DNA of 64,000 bases, from contig NZ_JAPNLJ010000005.1 in assembly GCF_026627445.1 (NCBI RefSeq), positions 124,001 to 188,000 on the forward strand, written 5' to 3'. Origin of the DNA: Streptomyces sp. H27-H1. Its GTDB lineage: Bacteria; Actinomycetota; Actinomycetes; Streptomycetales; Streptomycetaceae. A program made the translations under genes and the position numbers. A model generated the notes under the pieces. That model was not told where the DNA came from. It did no database searches and saw nothing but the letters and a program-made list of their open reading frames with translations. Of the stretch, positions 59,144-64,000 are shown one piece after another; positions within the stretch are counted from its first letter, which is position 1; every line of letters begins with the position of its first letter.

Positions 59144-60469
59144 TCAGTGGCCGTCCGAGACCCTGGCGTGGCGTCCTTCGAGGGGGAGGCCGTCGAGCAG
59201 CGCGGCGGCCGTGAAGAACTCCACGCCGACCGCGATCGCGGCCTCGTCCACGTCGAAGTCGCCCCGGTGCAGATCCCTCTTCGCCGTGTCTCCGGGCGTA
59301 CGGACACCCAGGCGCGCCATGGCTCCGGGGACGTGCTCCAGGTACCAGGAGAAGTCCTCGCCGCCGAGGCTCTGATCGGTGTCCTCGACCGAGTCGGCTC
59401 CGCGCCGGGCGCTCATCGCCTCGCGCAGCAGCTCGGTGACCGCCGGATCGTTGACGACCGGGGGCACTCCGCGCACGTAGGTGATCTCGTGCTTGGCGCG
59501 GTGCATCGAGGCGATCTCGTCGATGACCGCGTGGATCTGGTCGGGGGCCTCGTGCCAGGAGTTCAGGTCCAGGCAGCGAACGGTTCCGGACAATTCCGCG
59601 TGCATCGGGATGACGTTGCAGGCGTGCCCGGCCTCGATCCGGCCCCAGGTGATGGACATGCCCGAGCGGGCGTCCATCCGCTTGGCCAGCACGGCCGGCA
59701 GGTCGAGGGCGAGCCGGGCGGCGGCCGTCACCAGGTCGGTGGTCAGATGCGGGCGGGCGGTGTGCCCGCCGGGACCTTCGAGGGTGACCTCGAGGCGGTC
59801 GCAGGCCGAGGTGATGGGCCCGCTGCGCAGGCCGATCCGGCCCGCGTCGACGCGCGGGTCGCAATGCACCGCGATGATCTTGCCCACGCCGTCCAGCACC
59901 CCGGAGTCGATGGCCTCGGTGGCGCCGCCGGGCAGCACCTCCTCGGCGGGCTGGAAGATCAGCCGTACCGGCCGGGGCAGCGCGCCCCGGCGGTCGAGCT
60001 CGGCCAGGACGAGGCCGGCGCCGAGCACCACGGCGGTGTGCACGTCGTGGCCGCAGGCGTGGGCGCGGTCCGGGACGGTCGAGCGGTACGAGACGTGCGT
60101 CTTGGCGTCCGGGATGGGCAGGGCGTCGATGTCCGCGCGCAGTGCCAGCATCGGGCGTACGCCGCCCTCCCGTCGCCCACCACCACCCTCAACGGAGCTA
60201 CGCGCCCCTTCGTCCCACGTGCCCACGTCACAGATGAGCCCGGTGCCCGACTCCAGCACCTTCGGCCGCAGGCCCGCTTTTTCCAGCCGGGCCTTGATCG
60301 CCGCCGTGGTGCGGAACTCGTGGTGTCCCAGCTCGGGATGCATGTGCAAGTCCCGGCGGAAGGCGATCAGTTCGGCACGCAGGTGGTCCGGAAGCTTGCC
60401 GGGCAGCTCGGGCCGGTCGGGCGCGGCGGGCTGGGCGGGCTGGGACTCGCGGGACATCAACTGGTTCAC
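59144..60469 (-). CDS. M20-family amidohydrolase (IAA-amino-acid hydrolase/HipO-like)
   Basis: A 441-residue zinc/manganese amidohydrolase cleaving N-acyl amino acids or related amides. FRRDLHMHPELGHHEF, the metal-site motif AHACGHDVHTAVVLGAG, FQPAEEVLPGGA and a lid domain with GGHTARPH follow the order of family M20D. The C-terminal GGEDFSWYLEHVPGAMARLG carries the last metal-region residues. The GTG at 60469 is chosen because TACCCT lies 7 nt upstream with no ribosome binding site; an ATG at 60493 lies upstream of that -10. Substrate unknown. Not obviously linked to the glycan genes upstream. Confidence 0.93.
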   Translation of the reverse strand: MNQLMSRESQPAQPAAPDRPELPGKLPDHLRAELIAFRRDLHMHPELGHHEFRTTAAIKARLEKAGLRPKVLESGTGLICDVGTWDEGARSSVEGGGGRREGGVRPMLALRADIDALPIPDAKTHVSYRSTVPDRAHACGHDVHTAVVLGAGLVLAELDRRGALPRPVRLIFQPAEEVLPGGATEAIDSGVLDGVGKIIAVHCDPRVDAGRIGLRSGPITSACDRLEVTLEGPGGHTARPHLTTDLVTAAARLALDLPAVLAKRMDARSGMSITWGRIEAGHACNVIPMHAELSGTVRCLDLNSWHEAPDQIHAVIDEIASMHRAKHEITYVRGVPPVVNDPAVTELLREAMSARRGADSVEDTDQSLGGEDFSWYLEHVPGAMARLGVRTPGDTAKRDLHRGDFDVDEAAIAVGVEFFTAAALLDGLPLEGRHARVSDGH

Positions 60470-60476
60470 CCGTTGA

Positions 60477-60482
60477 AGGGTA
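60477..60482 (-). promoter_or_regulatory. -10 hexamer TACCCT of the amidohydrolase gene
   Basis: TANNNT element 7 nt upstream of the GTG at 60469. Confidence 0.5.
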
Positions 60483-60606
60483 GGCCCACCCATGGGTCAA
60501 CTGGCTGGAGATCACAAAAAGTTCATGCCGTTAGGGGAAAGAAACCCGGCCTCTGGACGCATGACCGGATGACGGCGCGGGTAAACTCGCAGGCCCACTC
60601 AAGCGT

Positions 60607-61761
60607 TCATCCGGCCGTCGGAGCCGCCTGAGCAGGAAGTCTGTGGACATCGCGGGCCGCGGCGGTGACCCCGGCGAGGAATCCCCGGGCCCGCTCCGAG
60701 GCCGCGGGGGTGAGCCAGCTCGGATCGACATCGCATACCGCCACGGTCACCCCGGTGCCGATCAGGGCGTAGGGCAGTGTGTGGACGACCGTGGACGGAA
60801 AGCTGACGATCGTCCGGCCGACCGGACCCCGCCGGGCGATCAGCTCCAACGGCAGGTCCGGACGTACGATCTCCAGCCCGGTCGCCTCGCTCAGGGTGCG
60901 CAGCTTCTCCGGGGATTCCCGGCGGTGGGCGAAGTAGCGGGTGGCGCCGTGTTCCAGGGTCAGGGCGCGGACGGCTTGCAGGTAGCGGCCCGGGTCGACC
61001 ACGCCGGTCTCCACCAGCGAGGTCCCGACCAGGTCGGTGCCCTTGGTCAGGCGCGGCGGGCCGAAGCGGGCCCGGGTCCACGCGAAGTCGTTGAGCCGTA
61101 CGGTCATCGCGCCGTGGGCGGTGACCGGCATCGAGCTGAACACCTCGACGCGGCGGCGGCCGGCCGGGCCGGGGGTGAACCGCCTGCGGGCCGTCGCCGA
61201 GACCGGTGCGTACGCCAGCTCCCGAAGCCGGCCCGGGAGGCCCCCGCCGCCGACCCGGTGCCAGCGCACGAGGCGCTCGCCGCGGGCGGTCTGGGCGACG
61301 AACTCCATGGTGGCGGTGCCGTCGTCGACCACGACGAGCTCCTCGGCCCGGACCAGGGTGAGCAGGAGCTGCACGTAGCGGGAGAACGGGTCCCCCACCA
61401 CCACCCGCTCGGCCGCCCGCACCTCCCGCGCGAGGGCTGCGAGCGCCTTGAACGGCGCGAACCGGCCGCCGCGCGCCTCCTTCCACCGCACCTCGTGCCC
61501 CTCGTCCCGGGCCAGCCCGGCCATCCGGCGGAGCTGGCCCCTGGACATCGGGTCGGTGGGCGGGAGTACGACGATCCGCAGGCCCGGCCCGGCCGCCGGG
61601 CCGGTGGGCCGGGCGTCGGAGCCTCCGCCGCGGGCCGGCTGGCCGGGGACGGCTCCGAGGAGCCGGCCGCCGCCTTGGGCGTGGGCCCACTCCAGGACGT
61701 TGAGGAGCTGGACCGGGCTCTCCACGAAAGCCAGGGTGCGGTCGGGGTCTGAGGGGGTCAC
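60607..61761 (-). CDS. Polysialyltransferase-like glycosyltransferase
   Basis: A 384-residue protein resembling bacterial polysialyltransferases (GT52/GT38-like, CMP-sugar users). It opens with AFVESPVQLLNVLEW, the usual first strand. The catalytic acidic motif is VVDDGTATMEF (DDG at 146-148). The expected HP motif reads YFAHRRESPEKL, with Arg280 in place of Pro. The Ser/Thr motif that binds the CMP phosphate is IVSFPSTVVHTL. It lies just downstream of neuA-neuB, so it probably polymerises a sialic-acid or Kdn-like sugar into a wall polymer. The start is GTG 61761 (GAGGAG upstream). The frame extends to a GTG overlapping the neuB stop, but those 53 codons are low-complexity. Confidence 0.82.
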   Translation of the reverse strand: MTPSDPDRTLAFVESPVQLLNVLEWAHAQGGGRLLGAVPGQPARGGGSDARPTGPAAGPGLRIVVLPPTDPMSRGQLRRMAGLARDEGHEVRWKEARGGRFAPFKALAALAREVRAAERVVVGDPFSRYVQLLLTLVRAEELVVVDDGTATMEFVAQTARGERLVRWHRVGGGGLPGRLRELAYAPVSATARRRFTPGPAGRRRVEVFSSMPVTAHGAMTVRLNDFAWTRARFGPPRLTKGTDLVGTSLVETGVVDPGRYLQAVRALTLEHGATRYFAHRRESPEKLRTLSEATGLEIVRPDLPLELIARRGPVGRTIVSFPSTVVHTLPYALIGTGVTVAVCDVDPSWLTPAASERARGFLAGVTAAARDVHRLPAQAAPTAG

Positions 61762-61916
61762 CACGTACTCCTCGTCGGATTCGGCCCCGCCGGGGTTCTG
61801 GGCGCGGGGCCCGGGGCGCAGCCCCGGGACGGGTCCGGGCAGCGCCCGGGGAACGGTGGAAGGGAGGTGGGGGACTTGCCGCGCGGAGCCGCACACCCGC
61901 GTCCGCGGCGGGCCGG

Positions 61917-63638
61917 TCACACCGTGGCGAGCTCCCCCTGGACGCGGCGGAGCTTCTTCATGGGGCCGAGCTCGGAGGCGTAGACCCGCTTGACGCCGTC
62001 ACCCAGGGCGGTCTCGATGGTGCGGATGTCGCGGACCAGGCGGGTCAGGCCGCCCGGCTCGACGGAAGCGGCCTGGTCGGAACCCCACATCGCGCGGTCG
62101 AGGGTGATGTGGCGTTCCACGAAGGTGGCGCCGAGGGCCACGGCGGCCAGGGTGGTCTGCAGGCCCGTCTCGTGGCCGGAGTAGCCGATGGGGACGTTCG
62201 GGTACTCCTCCCGCAGGGTGTTGATGACCCGCAGGTTGAGCTCCTCGGCCTTGGCGGGGTAGGTGGAGGTGGCGTGGCAGAGCAGGATGTTCTCGCTGCC
62301 GAGGACCTCCACCGCGTGCCGGATCTGCTTCGGGGTGGACATGCCGGTGGAGAGGACCACGGTGCGGCCGGTGGCGCGCAGGGCGCGCAGCAGCTCGTCG
62401 TCGGTCAGTGAGGCGGAGGCGACCTTGTGGGCGGGGACGTCGAACTTCTCCAGGAAGGCGACGGCCTCGGTGTCCCAGGGGGAGGCGAACCAGTCGATGC
62501 CGCGCTTGGCGCAGTGCTCGTCGATGGCCCGGTACTCGCTCTCGCCGAACTCCACGCGGTGGCGGTAGTCGATGTAGGTCATCCGGCCCCAGGGGGTGTC
62601 GCGCTCGATGTCCCACTGGTCGCGGGGGGTGCAGATCTCGGGGGTGCGCTTCTGGAACTTCACGGCGTCGCAGCCGGCCTCGGCGGCGGCGTCGATGAGG
62701 GCGAGGGCGTTGCCGAGCTCGCCGTTGTGGTTGATGCCGATCTCGCCGACGACGTAGACGGGCCGGCCGGGGCCGGCGGTGCGGGAGCCGAAGGCACGGA
62801 GGCGGGAGGCGGGGTTGACCGTCATGGCAGGGCTGTCCTTAGGAGCGTGGGGTGTACGCGCGGATGCGGGCACGGGAGCGGGCACGGGGGTGAGTACGGG
62901 TACGAGGGCGCGGGCGCGGGCCAGGTCGTGGGGGTCGTCGATCTCCAGGACCCGGGCGGGGTCGGTGGCGACCGGGACGGTCCGCCCGAAGAAGCGGTGG
63001 CGGGCGGTCCGGAAGCCGGCCGCGTTCATGGCGTAGGCGGCTCCGGTCTCCAGCAGGTCCTGGGGGCGGTCCTGGCGGCGGGGGCGGTGCGCGGTGTCGT
63101 GGTTGACGCCGGTCCCGGAGCCGTCGGGGGCCGCCCGCCAGAGGAATCCGTGGAAGGGGGCCGCGGTGAGCGCGGAGTCGGCGTCGCCGGACGCGACGGC
63201 GGCGGCGACGGACTCCACGTCGCAGGCGGTGACGAAGGGGCTGGTGCACTGGACGAGGAGGACCACGTCGACGGTGTCGCAGTGCATCTCCTCGAAGGCG
63301 TCGAGCGCGTGCAGCAGGGCGGCCTCGCTGGTGGCGGTGTCCCCGGAGATCCCGGCGGGCCGGCGCAGCACCTCGGCCCCGGCCCCGCGGGCGGCGGCGC
63401 CGATGGCCTCGGAATCGGTGGACACCAGGACGTCGGTGACGGTCCCGGCCCCCAGGCAGGCCCGGACGGCCCGCACCACGAGGGGCATCCCACCGACGTC
63501 GGCCAGGTTCTTCCCGGGCACCCCCTTGGACCCCCCGCGGGCGGGAATCACGGCGAGCACCCTGGGCACGGCGCGGGCCTCGCCGCCGGCTCCGGCGGCG
63601 GAGGCGTTCCTACCGGCTCCGGCCGGGCGGGGGCTCAC
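61917..63638 (-). CDS. CMP-sugar synthetase (NeuA-like) fused in frame to sialic-acid/Kdn synthase (NeuB-like)
   Basis: One open frame of 573 residues. Residues ~25-248 are a NeuA-type cytidylyltransferase (VLAVIPARGGSKGVPGKN, STDSEAIG, LLVQCTSPF, GAAYAMNAAGF). A Pro/Ala linker of about 20 residues follows. Residues 272-573 are a NeuB-type synthase (VVGEIGINHNGELG, AVKFQKRTPE, IDWFASPWD, LSTGMS, GYSGHETG, ERHITLDR). An internal ATG at 62825 with AAGGA ten bases upstream could also start NeuB separately, but no stop codon separates the halves. The NeuB part lacks the C-terminal SAF domain. GTG 63638 overlaps the upstream gene by four bases. As I recall, the S. coelicolor region makes the Kdn polymer teichulosonic acid. 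Confidence 0.9.
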   Translation of the reverse strand: MSPRPAGAGRNASAAGAGGEARAVPRVLAVIPARGGSKGVPGKNLADVGGMPLVVRAVRACLGAGTVTDVLVSTDSEAIGAAARGAGAEVLRRPAGISGDTATSEAALLHALDAFEEMHCDTVDVVLLVQCTSPFVTACDVESVAAAVASGDADSALTAAPFHGFLWRAAPDGSGTGVNHDTAHRPRRQDRPQDLLETGAAYAMNAAGFRTARHRFFGRTVPVATDPARVLEIDDPHDLARARALVPVLTPVPAPVPASARTPHAPKDSPAMTVNPASRLRAFGSRTAGPGRPVYVVGEIGINHNGELGNALALIDAAAEAGCDAVKFQKRTPEICTPRDQWDIERDTPWGRMTYIDYRHRVEFGESEYRAIDEHCAKRGIDWFASPWDTEAVAFLEKFDVPAHKVASASLTDDELLRALRATGRTVVLSTGMSTPKQIRHAVEVLGSENILLCHATSTYPAKAEELNLRVINTLREEYPNVPIGYSGHETGLQTTLAAVALGATFVERHITLDRAMWGSDQAASVEPGGLTRLVRDIRTIETALGDGVKRVYASELGPMKKLRRVQGELATV

Positions 63639-64000
63639 AGCTCCCCCAGGCGGCGGATCACCGGTGCGACGCGCTGGACGCCGTGGCGGTAGGCGCCCCG
63701 GGCCGCTTCGCGCAGGTGGGCCCGGAGCCGGCGGCGCAGGCGCGACTTCCCGGCGCCGGTGCGGACGGCGCCGGGCAACGGGCGTCCGTCCGGGCCGAGA
63801 TGGTGCCTGGCCAGGATTCCGGGCAGGTATCCCGGCGCGGTGTCCTGCGTGTAGTAGGGCGCCACGGCCGGGAGGCGGGCCCGGGCCAGCAGCTCCGCGA
63901 GGCGAGCCCGCGCGGCGGCGTAGGGGTCCCGCCCGGCGGCGGTCGCGGCCGGTGTGGCCGCCGCCGGGGCGCCCACACCGGTGGCCGCGCCGGTAGCCGC
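63635..64000 (-). CDS. C-terminal part of a gene cut by the window edge (surface-glycan locus)
   Basis: The frame is open from the stop codon at 63635 to the window end with no stop, so this is the last ~121 codons of a longer gene. A GTG at 63976 exists, but the sequence reads on through it. Visible residues include AAARARLAELLARARL, VAPYYTQDTAPGYLPGILAR and a strongly basic tail (KSRLRRRLRAHLREAARGAYRHG), a style common at the C-terminus of Streptomyces glycosyltransferases or glycan-assembly proteins. I cannot name it. It overlaps the NeuA-NeuB start by four bases, so it belongs to the same operon. Confidence 0.65.
   Translation of the reverse strand, partial: AATGAATGVGAPAAATPAATAAGRDPYAAARARLAELLARARLPAVAPYYTQDTAPGYLPGILARHHLGPDGRPLPGAVRTGAGKSRLRRRLRAHLREAARGAYRHGVQRVAPVIRRLGEL

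Noticed and set aside
61762..61920. A 53-codon N-terminal extension of the polysialyltransferase-like gene starting in the neuB stop (GTGA)
   Set aside because: Pro/Gly/Arg filler with a GC-rich foldback, while GAGGAG stands properly before GTG 61761; coupling through the overlap cannot be fully excluded.
1..64000. tRNA, rRNA, riboswitch, insertion sequence, attachment site or replication origin
   Set aside because: No such element was recognised on reading both strands; a covariance-model scan would be needed to exclude small RNAs.

Overview
This window is a core-chromosome segment of a Streptomyces. The evidence is very high GC with G/C-ending codons, frequent GTG and TTG starts, Tat/lipoprotein-rich secreted proteins, and recognisable Streptomyces genes: afsQ1/afsQ2/sigQ, cya, birA with pccB/accE and accA2, a sortase-E type LAxTG substrate and a GAF-GGDEF protein. 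From memory, the gene order parallels the S. coelicolor SCO488x-SCO494x region, read in the opposite orientation. I could not check that alignment. I see no tRNA, rRNA, CRISPR array, complete insertion sequence or antibiotic cluster.

Layout. 1-9.6 kb: a helical-repeat protein cut by the window edge, msrA, a sulfatase remnant, an alcohol dehydrogenase divergent from an XRE regulator, a tandem GNAT, a MacB-like ABC pair and an L,D-transpeptidase lipoprotein. 9.7-25.1 kb: an LAxTG surface protein, hutH, GAF-GGDEF, enoyl-CoA hydratase, adenylate cyclase, birA, pccB-accE, a small membrane protein under a MacR-like box, maf, accA2, a DeoR regulator, an LpdA-like quinone reductase and a gamma-glutamylcyclotransferase-like gene. 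25.3-27.8 kb: purine nucleoside phosphorylase and a phosphopentomutase-like enzyme. 27.9-31.6 kb: lipoprotein-afsQ2-afsQ1 divergent from sigQ. 31.9-41.1 kb: a uridine-kinase-like gene, deoC with two aldehyde dehydrogenases, a surface protein with a class F sortase, and small membrane or secreted proteins. 41.2-50.4 kb: adenosine deaminase, a hydrolase-like pseudoenzyme, LuxR and LysR regulators with an MFS exporter, a DUF402 fusion, a broken gene, an ECF sigma factor and a STAS protein. 50.4-57.9 kb: deoA, cdd and a BMP-type nucleoside ABC transporter. 57.9-59.1 kb: a visibly AT-richer island with two paralogous Cys-containing secreted proteins. 59.1-64 kb: an M20 amidohydrolase and a sialic-acid/Kdn-type surface glycan locus (polysialyltransferase-like protein, fused NeuA-NeuB and a cut gene).

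Main new observation. A 12-bp palindrome, CTACGCGCGTAG, lies in front of six transcription units scattered over 32 kb: pnp-mutase, deoC-aldehyde dehydrogenases, adenosine deaminase, deoA, the nucleoside ABC transporter-cdd operon, and the BMP binding protein. Four copies are perfect and two are near-perfect; I saw none elsewhere in the window. Together these genes form one pathway. Nucleosides are imported, deaminated (add, cdd), phosphorolysed (pnp, deoA), isomerised to pentose-5-phosphate, and deoxyribose-5-phosphate is cleaved to glyceraldehyde-3-phosphate and acetaldehyde. The adjacent aldehyde dehydrogenase can oxidise the acetaldehyde. The placement over core promoters suggests a single repressor controlling nucleoside catabolism; its identity is open.

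Other points. About fourteen genes share a TANNNT hexamer 6-7 nt before the start codon, the architecture of leaderless transcripts, and this was used to set starts. The transporter ATPase frame has no ATG/GTG/TTG before its Walker A motif. NeuA and NeuB are one open frame and the NeuB half lacks the SAF domain. Three decayed genes are visible. All functional calls come from reading motifs by eye; no database search was run.
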